DNA of 64,000 bases from assembly GCA_018340805.1 (NCBI GenBank), contig JACMZG010001913.1, positions 30,808,127-30,872,126 of the forward strand, given 5' to 3'. How positions within the stretch are numbered: position 1 is the stretch's first letter; each line of letters begins with the position of its first letter. A model generated the notes under the pieces. That model saw nothing but the letters and a program-made list of their open reading frames with translations. It was not told the origin of the DNA and did no database searches. The translations under genes and the position numbers were made by a program. The stretch is from Microvelia longipes (taxonomy: Eukaryota; Arthropoda; Insecta; Hemiptera; Veliidae). This document shows, one piece after another, positions 34,081 to 45,394 of this stretch.

Positions 34081-34560
34081 GACGTTATAAGTGATTTGTA
34101 TCATACTTTCTGCGTCACACATAACTCCAGCTGTGATAATGCCAGAAAGTTAATACTTGGAGCCAAAATCAAAGTAATCGACTACTGTTGCTCACCGAAA
34201 AAAATAACTAATTAAAACATAAACCCGACACTTAAACGGATTGTTGCGCAAGGAAACACGCATAAGTTAGAAAATTCGTCAGGCTCATGGGCCTCCGCAA
34301 TAGAATTATTTTTGGCAGGTATATAGGTATATACATATATAATAAAAATAAAATATTAAAATTGGGTAAGGGGTATTTCAAAACATTTATTCCCATCTTC
34401 ACCTACTTCGTACTCGCTTAATTTGTCCTCAGAACATAAAAATAGACAAATTTATACGGCAACTAATTTTTGGATTCGTTTGCTCGTCCTCAGACCGTAT
34501 TTGCATTCGTTTTGGCAATGACCATGACCACGCTTTATGCAGCTCAATTTTTATGATCCA
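34080..34560. repeat. R2 fragment (minus, 34090-34165) followed by R1 copy (plus, 34375-34560)
   Basis: R2: complement of ACTTTCTGGCATTATCACAG-CTGGAGTTATGTGTGACGCA. R1: TTCGTACTCGCTTAATTTGT-CCTCAGA, GGATTCGTTTGCTCGTCCTC-AGACCGTA, GACCACGCTTTATGCAGCTC-AATTTTTATGATCCA. Confidence 0.55.
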
Positions 34561-35318
34561 ACAAAAAAACCGTAGATACAATTCTGTATTAAAACGAAGT
34601 AAATGCGCTTCGGTTTTAATCTAAACCTTTAAAGATTAACACCAACTAAGCTTTAAACTTGTGCGAATAAATAAATTTAAAAAAATTAAAATAAACATTT
34701 TAGAGGCATATTTACAAATTTGGGCAATAAAGGAATTAACTCTCTTCATTTCATTTAAATTATATTTCGTCCTCTTTTCTCAGGACATATTTATGTACAA
34801 ATTTATGTACAAAATTTTGTATATAAAAAATTTATATACCAACAATAATTACAAATTTTATGTATAATGTCTTAAAAATTAGGTATAAGGCTTATCATGC
34901 TACAGTTTTACATTAATTTGTATAAAACACATTATTATAAATTTAAAATAAAACTTACTATTTATAACCAATGTGCTAGGTTTTGAGTATTATTATTATG
35001 CCCACTCCAGTAGGCGCTCTACGGTCGTGAAACTGTCCTTCGCATTAGCCAAATAAAATTTACCTGACAGATATAGTCTAGAGAGCGCCACCACACTCAT
35101 CAGTCAAAATTGGTGGACCTTTGATAGTTCAAGAGGAGAGTGGGGGGTGAATGAAAAGGGTAAAATAAACGACACAACAACAAACCACAGGGATCAGGAG
35201 AGGAAAGTAAGGGAAGGATGCAGACGTATGAATATGGAAGTACGTCTGTAATCAGGATCGGTAAGAAGGGTCGCCAAAGGTACACAAAACAGAACAATCG
35301 AAGATCACTACCGGCCGA

Positions 35319-35485
35319 TACTTGCTGTTGGATATAAGTATCCCTATCTTCAGAGGGCTCTCGTGCTCATTGAGACTAGAAGTTAATCACTGATTTAACT
35401 TTATTAGTTGAGACTCGAGTGTTGCCCGCAGCTGATATGGCGTTATGCCGAACCGTCCAGGGATATTTATATCCAACAGCAAGTA
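35319..35485. mobile_element. MITE with TIR TACTTGCTGTTGGATATAA
   Basis: 167 bp. Left TACTTGCTGTTGGATATAAG-TATCCCT, right AGGGATATTTATATCCAACA-GCAAGTA; 26 of 27 positions are complementary. Interior is non-coding and less AT-rich than its surroundings. Confidence 0.85.
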
Positions 35486-36059
35486 CGACGTAGCTGATTC
35501 TTCGATCCTTCCAACTTGCGGTAAAAACACCTTTTTAATTTTTAACAAACAGAACACCTACTTAAGGTGCTAGTACGGGTAGGAGGGTCAACAATAGGGG
35601 TTGACATACAATACAAGAAAACAAAACAGAAGTTAAAATTATACATAAATATTTATATTTAGCTCAGAACAAATTTGTTGTTCTGCCCAGTCAGAAAAAA
35701 GAGATTTTAGAAATCAGTCCAAAAGAATAAAATGTTTGAATTGAAAATAGACTTCTGGATCGTAAATTCAAGAATTTAGATAAGGAGGGCCTAAGGATCC
35801 GACGAGTCTGCTCACGCATACCGATCGGCTATAGGCAGCAAAAATTAAAATTTAGACTCAGGATAAATTAGAGCAGGATGAATAAAGACTGACTTCCACA
35901 GCTGATTGACCTAACATTACAACTCTTAAAACTAGAATAGATTATGGGGCCCCTTACAATAAAATTATCTAAGCGGTAGTCCTCCGCTGCTTCTGAACTT
36001 TTAACTGGGCTTACATAAATAATAATTAAATAGTAATAAAGAAAAGAAAAGGTCTGATT

Positions 36060-36645
36060 TGATTGCGACAAAAGTTCAAAGACAGGTTGGAGTAGGAGAC
36101 AGAGGAATAGGGGTATTTCAAGAGAGGAGAACCCCAGAGTGGCTGGTTCTGCTCAGACGTAACCTTTACCAAGTAGAGTATTTAGATTACACTTCCCTGA
36201 CTCTAGGTAATCCAGATTCAGGTAGAACCTTCTTTAAGTTAGCAGGGATCTGTCGCGACCCTTAAATCCAACTTCTAATCTCGATTTAGTAGCTTTGATA
36301 ATCGAGATTATCAATACTAAATACGATACTAAATCGAGATTTAGTAATCTCGATTTAGTAGCTTTTACAATGTAAAGATTTGTTACTGTCTATCCGTGTA
36401 TGAATTAGAGATTTATGAAATATTTTAGTTATTCATGTGGTATGTATTATTGTGTTATTTTTAATTATTTATTTACGAATGTGTGTAAGGATTATAAATG
36501 AAAACGAATGCAAATGTTTTCATTTTATTATTGTCAAGTATTATTAGAAGGTCCAATTTTATATGAAATATTAAATGTCATGACGTATTTACAATGTAGA
36601 AAAATTGTACTTAATGTAAATAATAAAATCTTTATCTTTATCTTT
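36060..36645 (+). other. Possible 3' end of a non-LTR element
   Basis: An open frame of 68 codons ends at 36265. It is followed by palindromic TACTAAATCGAGATTTAGTA units (36270-36365) and AT-rich DNA ending in (TTTATC)n at about 36630-36645. A short simple-repeat tail after a frame suggests a LINE 3' end. No domain recognised. Confidence 0.3.
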
Positions 36646-36749
36646 GAGAGGGGCAGAATTGGGAATTTTACATTACCCGGCATCCACAGACTGATAATGC
36701 CCCCACAATATCCCTTTTTAAAGGCATACTACTTCACAGTTTTACTCAC

Positions 36750-37010
36750 ATAATCTACTCAAAAATTTACGACCACCTGTTCAATCACAACCCATAACCA
36801 CTCTCTTTGAAACCTACCTAACCAGGACATACGAGTAAATAGACGTACGCCAACCATCTTTAACCGCTACAAACTAACATATAAATCATGTATTCATAAT
36901 TCATACCTTAAAACCCATAAACTAACCTAAAGAATAAATAAAACCTACAGAAAAATAAACACCTCAAAAAATCATTCAGCTAACAAAAACATGGCAACCT
37001 CCGGAAATAA
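36750..37010. other. G-poor, strand-asymmetric segment
   Basis: The + strand here is mostly A and C with few G, unlike the flanks. No coding frame or repeat unit seen. Confidence 0.5.
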
Positions 37011-37696
37011 AATAAGGTACATAAAAGAACGAGGATCGGCCGACGCCTTAGCGCCAGAATTTAAACAGGCAAAATAATAGCAACCCTTTTAAACAAAAAA
37101 AAGCACTAAGTTTTCAGACGCAAACCTTATGAAAGGAGGGTCATAAACCATATTAATCTGTTACATATGTAATATCACATCATGCTATAAGTCATTGCTA
37201 TTATTAACTTTGTTAAACAACAGCGCACAAAAATAAACTAGTGGTAAGAACAAGATGGCCATTAATTATTTTGTATGACCTTATAATAATTTGTTTTATT
37301 AAAATGAGGATGTAATTAATATAAAACTGTAGAATGATAAGCCTTATATCTAATTTTTAAGGCATTATACATTAATTTTTAATTATTTTTTGTATACTTT
37401 TAGAGATTGTACATGAATGTGTCCTGAGAGAAGAGAACGAAATATAGTTTATGTAATAAAGAGAGTTGCAGTTAATTCCTTTATAGTGCCCAAAAAATTT
37501 ATTAATAGAATAAAACAAGGAACTAAAATAAAAAGTCTAATTTAAATGGCATAGATTTGTATAATTAACAGGTTGATTACGCTCCTTTCCTTTACAAAAC
37601 ACAGAAAATGAGTTTCGAGTATTGCTTGATAATTGAGCAACTGCTTAAGTTGCTGGGTATAAATAAGGGAAAGTAAATAAGTATTATCCCTACAAA

Positions 37697-38003
37697 CATA
37701 GAGATAAATACTAGAGGGGGAATAGCCTATCTCAATGCATTGAAATGCCTAAAACATCACTTTATGGCTCTCAGAGCTCTGTGTAAACTCATTGTAATCT
37801 CCTTCAAGAGTAAGTTAAGGTTATTGAATTAATTGATTTCGACTTCCCGCATATTGTTTGTGTTTTAATTGTATTTTTAACGTTGTACTATATAAGTTAA
37901 TGTAATTTTGTACTGATTATTTGATTATATTTTTAGCTAAGGTTGTCAGGTTACTATATCGATGTTTCAAAATTAAACCTATAGGGCTCCTCTAGTAATA
38001 ATA
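37697..38003. mobile_element. hAT-like MITE, most complete interior
   Basis: 307 bp related to 20813-21041 and to the split copy. The left end CATAGAGATAAATACTAGAG-G is intact. The right end stops at CTCTAGTAATAATA, about 8 nt short of the expected terminus. CCTACAAA lies at 37689-37696 and 38004-38011, which fits an 8-bp target duplication. Confidence 0.7.
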
Positions 38004-38130
38004 CCTACAAAAATATTAACCAGTGTAACATTGAAATTTAAGTACCAGTGAAAAATGTGAGTACCAGAATCATTCATAATTAAATATTCTGAGGTCAAAC
38101 AAAGTAAAACGAAGTGGTGAGAATGAGCGA

Positions 38131-38300
38131 AGTGAATTATAATATGAGGAAAATTTTCCTGAAAATTCTTGATTTTGTTACTTATTATTTACACCGTAGT
38201 CATATAGGGAATTACCCTATAAACTTTCAATAAGCTATTTTATCTTCGGTTTTCTATGGATCACTAATGTTAAGCAGCATCGAGCGAGATCGGTGTGTGG
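38131..38300 (-). repeat. R1 copy; its first 136 bp recur at 39624-39764
   Basis: On the minus strand: CTCGCTCGATGCTGCTTAAC, GTGATCCA, then TTTTCCTCATATTATAATTC-ACTTCGCTCATTCTC. 38131-38267 is nearly identical to 39624-39764. Confidence 0.7.
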
Positions 38301-38342
38301 ATTTGTGGAAATACAAATAGGTCTTGAATTGTACCAGATCAA

Positions 38343-38388
<46 letters not shown>

Positions 38389-38849
38389 TCATATACTGAA
38401 GACAAACAAAGCGTCTCTAAAGTGGTCAGGTCAAGACTAGCTAATCTGATATACAGGTACAGGTACCCTCAAAAAACAAACAGTTTGGTATAATAAATAA
38501 ATCACAAAATCTCTAAATCAAAACTCGATATTAAAAAAGAAAAGCCAACATTTCAATTTCATAAACTATTTTCCTTCTAAAAAAACGTAGGTTTTAAGGT
38601 CACAGCTTTTAGTATTTGGAAAAGCAAAGTTGGATACGAAATCTTACAACAAATTTTTGTATAGATACCTGTTTCATTTTAAAAACATCATGGTTTTACC
38701 TTCCGTTATTAACTTTTCCTCATATAACAACGTAGCTATTTAGAAAAAAAAGTCTTTTTACCCTTTTGTCTTGTTACATTATTTTTTGCATTGTATGACA
38801 TTATCTTTTTTGGATAAAAACCCGAACTGACAAATTACATTCAAGACTG

Positions 38850-39010
38850 TTTTTTATGAAGGATTTGACGTGTGTCTGCATCGCGCATTACTCCCGCTGT
38901 GGTCACGCTAGAGTCCAAGACCGAAGTTATAACACAGATGACATTTAACAACTTCATAATTCTGATATTGAGCGTGTCGAAAGGTGAGAGTAAAGTTTTC
39001 ATAAACATGA
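38850..39010 (-). repeat. R2 copy
   Basis: Minus-strand reading gives GGACTCTAGCGTGACCACAG-CGGGAGTAATGCGCGATGCA-GACACACGTC, matching 9280-9330. It lies between the two direct repeats 38131-38267 and 39624-39764. Confidence 0.55.
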
Positions 39011-39623
39011 CATTTTGAGAATTAGCCAATTGCGTCTAAAGATGTGAGAAAATGTATTAATTTACTCCGAAACCGATTCGTTGCTCATTTACTTTATAAA
39101 CCCTGCAATGCGGGTGTACTTAGACTTGTAAGTAGGAAGAAAGAACCAAATTATTATTTAATCACAAAAATTTGGTTTTCAAAAATAAATTTGAACCCGA
39201 AGTTATGATTTGTGGTCAGGGGTAGTAGACATTTAATACTTAATATAATTGATATAATTTAATACTTTTTTTAAATTTAAGGATATATGTGATTTTTTAA
39301 TTAAAATGGAGTTTTGCAGACGAGTTTTTAAATTATCCCCCGAGCCGAAGGCGAGGGCAGGCTATTGAAATTATTTGCCAAGGCTGGCAATTAACCCATT
39401 TGACTGACAAGGCGAAGCTAAGTCAGACAAATGGCGATTTGCCTGCAGAGGCGGAGCCGACGTTGACAAATGCTAGAACGAGTCAGCAATGTTACCTTTG
39501 CTGCATAGTAGTATATATTATTTTATCTACTTATGGCAGAAAAGTTTTTAAATACTTACTGCGAGATTTTGCTGACAGTAAAGACTGTCTTGAAGTTCAT
39601 TCTTAGACTGTCAATGTCTCTAT

Positions 39624-39764
39624 AGTGAATTATAATATGAGGAAAATTTTCCTGATACCCCGTACTTGATTTTGTTACTTATTATTTACACCGTAGTCAT
39701 ATAGGGAATTATCCTATAAACTTTCAATAAGCTATTTTATCTTCGGTTTTCTATGGATCACTAA
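39624..39764. repeat. Direct repeat partner of 38131-38267
   Basis: AGTGAATTATAATATGAGGA to TCTATGGATCACTAA, same strand and order as 38131-38267. One short replacement (ATACCCCGTAC for AAATTC) and one C/T change were noted. Confidence 0.85.
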
Positions 39765-41640
39765 AGAATTTAAAAAAAATATCTCCCTATTTTATTTTTT
39801 GCGCTATGCCACAATGTCTATTTTTTCACTGATGGATTTTGTTTCAGGAGACATTAGGGGATAGAAATTTGACTCACAAATAAAATATTTGATGTTATTT
39901 TTTAACAACGAACTCAGTAGCTTACGTAACTCCATTTATTGTCTTGATTTTCTTCTATTAACACCTTTAAAAATGACGTCAGAGAGTTGCAAATCACAAA
40001 AATTCGTTATTTTGTCATAACTTGGCTTAATTTTGAAAAATTAGGTGGCTTAAGTTTGATGCGGTTTTCGTATGGCTTCTTTAAATTAAAACTTGTATCA
40101 TAATAAAAACACTTTCCTATACCTAACTATAAAACTTCAAAAGTTAGCCCCTGCAGGTACGTGAAACCCGCAATACACCAAAGAATTTGAGTCTTTGTTG
40201 ACCCTAAAACAACCCTGAAGACCGCATCTCGAAATATTTTGTAGTTTTCAAGAAACATTTAAAGGGGCATTCTCGTGAAACACCCTGTATTAATGTGCTT
40301 GTATTTTGTGAGACGGAATTTTGTGATATAAGCCTGTCATACTACGAATCTTTCTTAAGCAATTTTTTTAAAATTGAAATTCGTTAATAGTTTTTCCATG
40401 TCATGTAAAATGACAGTGAACATCATAAAATAGCTGTATTTACAAAAATAAGATACACAATGTCTCTTAACTGAGTCATTCAGCAAAATCAATAGCTTTC
40501 AGTCCTGTCAAATGGCACGAAACGTCTATTGTAACATTGTTTTATCTGTAAAGAGAGGAGTCAGTGTCATGCTAAAAGCATGTTTTAACAATCGTGTTCT
40601 AACTGAATTCACTTTATCTTCCATGTTCTATTTGGACTTCTCTCGCATTTATCTATAAATATAGTTGATAGACGCGGCTCTCATGTTGAAATACCTTTTA
40701 AATAAGTAAATTCAATTTAATTATTTAAGTAAAAAATAAATTCAATTATAAGTAAGTAAAAATGGCTTTATTTTTTATTTAAGTATAAGTTATAGTTGAA
40801 ATTCTTATATGATGTCAATATTTAATGTACGGAGTATGCATTCACAGTTAGCTGTTATGCTAGTGCTATTAGTATATGTCGCCACAACACATTATAAGTA
40901 GTACTTAGAAACATAATGAGACTTAATATAACAACTACTTACTTCTTTATATGACTACATTTCGCCCGCATCAAAGCATACACATGTCTGCAAACCTAAA
41001 ATATTTAAGACAATAAATATTACATTTAACTTATTGAAAAATACAAGGCTATAAATTAATAATATTAAAATACTCATACACATTAATAATAAATAAATTT
41101 TAGGGTAATCTAACTTGCTTCTCATGCACATAACATTTTAAGGTTTTAACATTCTAAGATGTTTTTAATCCAAATTTATATCAGGGTGTGAAATAAAAAT
41201 AATTAAACTAAATATCCTAGCCTAAGTTGATTCTAGCCGCATTTCATAATGCCTCATAAAAGCTTGTGGTTACGTTTTTTTAAATCTCTCTTTCCTATTT
41301 TTCTAGCTTCTGTTATAATTTCTACCTCAGCATTGCTAAAACTTACGTTTGATCTTTCTTAGATAGTTTCAAGCCTCTAGACTTGTGTGTAAATATAGCA
41401 ATATTATTTTATCTGAATCCAGAATAGCTAAGAGGTCAAGAAAACTTTAAACCTTTTGTGACCACGAAGCGCGGCACTTAATGTCATTTTAGATAAAAAG
41501 CAGTTTCTTTCTTGACCAGGAAAGTGTCTGTATGCTTTGGCGGAACATGGTGAGTTAACAGTGTTTTAATACCAAAAGGGAGTTAATAACTAGACCGTTA
41601 GATAGGCAACCACTAACATGTAACTAATGACAACTTTGGA
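39765..41640. other. Gene-free stretch
   Basis: No exon recognised. 40255-40300 contains GTGAAACACCCTGTAT, a short motif common in dispersed repeats of many insects. Upstream, 39340-39500 is GC-richer with GAGCCGAAGGCGAGG and GAGGCGGAGCCG. Confidence 0.45.
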
Positions 41641-41840
41641 CTCGCTTCTCTCATCTTCAGAAGTCATGATTCTAAAGCTACGGTGCATTACTTCGGTCCG
41701 CTGCGTACCAACTGTGTTACGCTATATGGTGATATATCGTTTGTCAAATGTCATGATTATCTAAAGCTTACGGTGGCATTACTTCGGTCTCGCTGCGTAC
41801 CAACTGTGTTACGTATATGGATATATCGTTGTCACAGATA
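41640..41840 (+). repeat. R1-type copy containing an about 80-bp tandem duplication
   Basis: GGACTCGCTTCTCTCATCTT-CAGA, then TCATGATT.TCTAAAGC.TA-CGGTG..CATTACTTCGGTC and GCTGCGTACCAACTGTGTTA twice (41665-41745 and 41748-41835). Part of the unit resembles 8997-9050. Confidence 0.75.
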
Positions 41841-42008
41841 TTCAAAATCAATTTTTTAGGCATCACTTTTGCTGGTATGGTTTGTATATGAGTTCCTTAT
41901 TGGCAAAAGTATACAATATTTATTTTGTATACTTAGCCTTGTTGTAAACCATAGCCATGTTTTATTTATTAATTTGTGCCTTTTTATTTTTATTTTATTT
42001 ACACAATA

Positions 42009-42290
42009 TTATTTTATGCTTTTAATATTGTTTGTAGTATTGTTTATTTTTTTATTTTGATATGGATTTAGGTTATTTTTTGGGGTGCGAAGGGGTTTGT
42101 TTGGGTTCGAAACAATTTCATATTTTTTATTCGGGTATATTAATTTTCTTTTCCTTGCAGGATTTTCAAAAGATGATATTTCTGATGGTGTTTTGAATAG
42201 GTTTATATTGTAAAGGGAGTTTGGAGGAGTGTCAAAGAGAGTGGGGACTTGTATCAAAATAAAAATTTGGTGGATTGATTTAACATTCAC
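42009..42290 (-). other. Unidentified 93-codon open frame, minus strand
   Basis: Proline- and lysine-rich translation (NLFKTPSEISSFENPARKRK, KPLRTP) that looks more protein-like than most frames nearby. I recognise no family. It may be a decayed gag-like fragment or chance. Confidence 0.2.
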
Positions 42291-42389
42291 AGATATACAT
42301 TTGTTTTAAATACCTCAATATTTATATCATAGTTGATTGTTGACTCGATCGGCCAGTTTTCCTGTTTTTAACCAATTTTGATTACAACT

Positions 42390-42600
42390 GTTTATTGACT
42401 CAGCAAAATAATTTATTACCGTATAAAATAATGTATCTTCTAGCCAACAAATTGAGAATTTTAGGTTTTTAACTTTTACATCAAGATTCAAATGCCTAAT
42501 ATAAGCATAGACAGAGTTATGTGTGAAAAAGACACACACAGGAAGCATGATGAAAACCACTCAACACACCACTTCATAATTCCATGAAAAATCACTAATT
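42390..42600 (+). repeat. R2 copy
   Basis: TTATTGACTCAGCAAAATAA, ..CAAGATTCAAATGCCTAAT-ATAAGCATAGACAGAGTTAT-GTGTGA, GGAAGCATGATGAAAACCAC-TCAACAC, aligned with 9188-9350. Confidence 0.55.
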
Positions 42601-43200
42601 ATTATGTTTTAACAAACCAAAAACATCAATTTAAGCTAAAGCATTAAATTATAAGTGCACCATTAGCCGAATAAAGCGCATCAAAATTAAAATTAATTTT
42701 ACACAAAATATCTCTATAAAAGAGGAAGAAGTGGTCTGAATATTAATGAAGTATAGGAGATAGAGAATTTATAATAAATATTAATATTAGTGTTTTAGTC
42801 AATTCAATACAATGTTATTTTTTTTTTTTTAATTATAATGACTTCATTTAATCCTGCTTAATGGCTGCATGGTATGAGATATTGGTTTTCACAACTTAAC
42901 AAAACCATGCTAATTGGCTTAACAGACATTATTTCATTTGCATTTAATTTTGATTCCGTAATTAAAATTTTTAACCCTATTATGTTCATAACTTCATATG
43001 ATGGTACATTTCGAATACATCATCGTGATTACTCAGCTCCGTACAAAGCTTTAGCGATAAAATTGGTATCTACCCCCACTAACTACCACTGGCAGTTTCA
43101 ATACTTAATGACTTTTTTGGTAATTTAATCTATTAGCATGCATAACAAATAATCTGATTACCTTAATGCTTATTTTTACGGTAAATTTAAAAGATAATGT

Positions 43201-43256
43201 GTTGTGTGTGTGTAAATAAATTAAAAGAGAGAGTGTGTGTGAGTGTGTGTGAGTGT

Positions 43257-43290
<34 letters not shown>

Positions 43291-43293
43291 ATC
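43201..43293. repeat. (GT)n microsatellite
   Basis: GTGTGAGTGTGTGT-type interrupted run that becomes pure (GT)n before ATCCCGG. Confidence 0.95.
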
Positions 43294-43999
43294 CCGGTTT
43301 CGGACTTTTAGTGCAAATATTATACTTTCCTATGTAATTATGTTGATAACGAGGAGAAGTATGAAATATTTTTATTGAACAATTGACACCCCCAAAATAG
43401 CTGAGGTAATTTTCTCAAATTGAAGCCCTGAAGATATATTTAAATCAGGTGTTAAATATTCTCCATCTCTTCTTTAGTTTAGCGTGTCTTGTAAGTTTTA
43501 TTGAGTTTTAGGTGAAAAAAAAAAGAGAGTTTTATTTTATACAAAGTGGATATAAAACTACTGTAAAAGAAAATGAGCGCAATTTTCACTAAAAACGATA
43601 AAACTTTAAACATTGACTAATTTCAGACTAGACAGGTATAAAATGTATTGCGGCCTTAATTTAACAGTAGACAGTTTCAATGTATTGCAGGTCTTTATAT
43701 CACCTTGATACCCTTTAACAGCGTTGTACATTTGCTTGGTTTAACCTAGTATTACAAGGCAATATATTCTCTTCATTCCCTTCGCCCTTTGTCTCTAACA
43801 CTATACCGAAAAAATAAAAGATAGTACATTTTATAAAATTATTTTTAACCTTTGTACAAAGTAACATGTTGAATTTATTTATTATTAAACTTTATCACGC
43901 ATGGAAATTAAATGCACCAGCCAAGAAGCTGCATTCAATTCTTTGATAGTGCGATCCACATGAGAAGGTCGTAGCAAATGTAGCAACGACCGAAAGATC

Positions 44000-44215
44000 C
44001 TGAAATGATAAATAAATAAATAAATGCCCGTTTTAGGGCCTTTCGGCTCATCAGGGTATTCACCCTGCGGGAACAACCTCAAGTGGGTTGCATCTACCAC
44101 ACTAAGAATTAATTAAAGTTGGCGAAATCTTTTTAATACAAATACTTTCATAAAATCTTAGAGCATAGCCCGGGCTGTGAACCCAGGACCTTCGGTGCCA
44201 AAATCGAACGCCCGA
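44000..44215 (-). mobile_element. tRNA-derived SINE, copy 4, reverse orientation
   Basis: The minus strand reads GTCCTGGGTTCACAGCCCGG (B box), then GATTTCGCCAACTTTAATTA, TGAGGTTGTTCCCGCAGGGT, CCCTGATGAGCCGAAAGGCC, GGGCATTTATTTATTT tail. Same family as 6863-7102. The A-box head is altered. Confidence 0.8.
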
Positions 44216-44479
44216 AATCGAACGATTAGTCAATATCTCGTTTTTTTCTTATTTAGGTCATTTAAGCTTTTAATCGAAGCTTGGAATTGTTCAAGGTTTT
44301 TGATTGTAACTAATATGTTATATTTAAGTAATATTAATAACTCAAATGGTAACTTTGTGGACGTTTTCAAAAATAAGTCAGACTATTTGCTTAATTCCTA
44401 TAAGATCAAATACTAAATTAGAAAAAACTTTTTATGCAAAATAACGTATGAACTATTTCAAAATTACTCGCAGGCAGTG

Positions 44480-45150
44480 AACAAAATAACGCTTGGAGTA
44501 TTTACAATATAACTCGAGAATTATTTATTAAAAATCTCGTGAACTATTCACTGATAACTCGTCGGCTATTTACAAATATCTCGTCGGCTGTTTACAAATA
44601 TTCGTCGGCTGTTTAAATATCTATCGGCTATTTACTAAATCTCATCGGCTATTTACAAATATCTCGTCGGCTCAAATATCTTCGTCGGCTTTACAAATAT
44701 CTCGTCAGCTATTTACATTTTACAAATATTCGTCGGCTATTTACAAATATTCTCGTCGGCTGTTTACAAATATCTCTATTTACTAATATCTTATCGGCTA
44801 TGTCGGCTATTTACAAATATCTCGTTGGCAATTTTTATCGTCAATTTACAAATATCTCGGCTATTTACAAATATTCGTCGGCTATTTACAATATCTCGTC
44901 GGCATTTACAAATATCTCGTCGGCTATTTACAAATATCTCGTCGGCTATTTACAAATATCTCGTCGGCTATTTACAAATATCTCGTCGGCTATTTACAAA
45001 TATCTCGTCGGCTATTTACAATATCTCGTCGCTGCTATTTACAATATCTCGTCGGCTATTTACAAATGTCGAATATCTCGTCGGCTATTTAAATATCTCG
45101 TCGGCTATTTGCAAATATCTCGTCGGCTATTTACAAATAACTGGTGGACT
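44480..45150. repeat. Minisatellite, 22-bp unit ATCTCGTCGGCTATTTACAA AT
   Basis: Roughly 25-30 copies with frequent one-base losses; most homogeneous between about 44890 and 45010. Degenerate relatives (for example GGTGGACTATTAACAAAATA) continue to about 45250. The open frames through it are repeat translations. Confidence 0.95.
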
Positions 45151-45360
45151 ATTAACAAAATAACTCTTAAAATACTAACAAAATACAAATAAATTGTATA
45201 CTAAAGTTCCCTGGATGGTTTACAACATAGCTCGTAGAATTTTTACATTACAACTCTTGTAATCACTTCAGGATTTTTTTTCAAAATAAGTTGCAAGCTA
45301 GTTAGAAAATTTACTATTGACTTTTCATAAATTTTTATTTAAGTTAATTATTACTTGATA

Positions 45361-45394
45361 TAATTGAATCAACTCTTTTGAGTTGATTCAATTA
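45361..45394. repeat. 15-bp-arm palindrome at the LINE 5' junction
   Basis: TAATTGAATCAACTC, TTTT, GAGTTGATTCAATTA: perfect arms with a 4-nt loop. The left arm is the target-site duplication; the right arm is its inverted copy, placed directly before LINE sequence. Confidence 0.95.

Noticed and set aside
40255..40300. Mariner-type terminus suggested by GTGAAACACCCTGTAT
   Set aside because: No inverted partner or transposase frame was found nearby; the motif alone is too common in insect repeats.
44800..45192. Open frames of 112-130 codons with repeated residues
   Set aside because: They are translations of the 22-bp minisatellite; no start context or domain.
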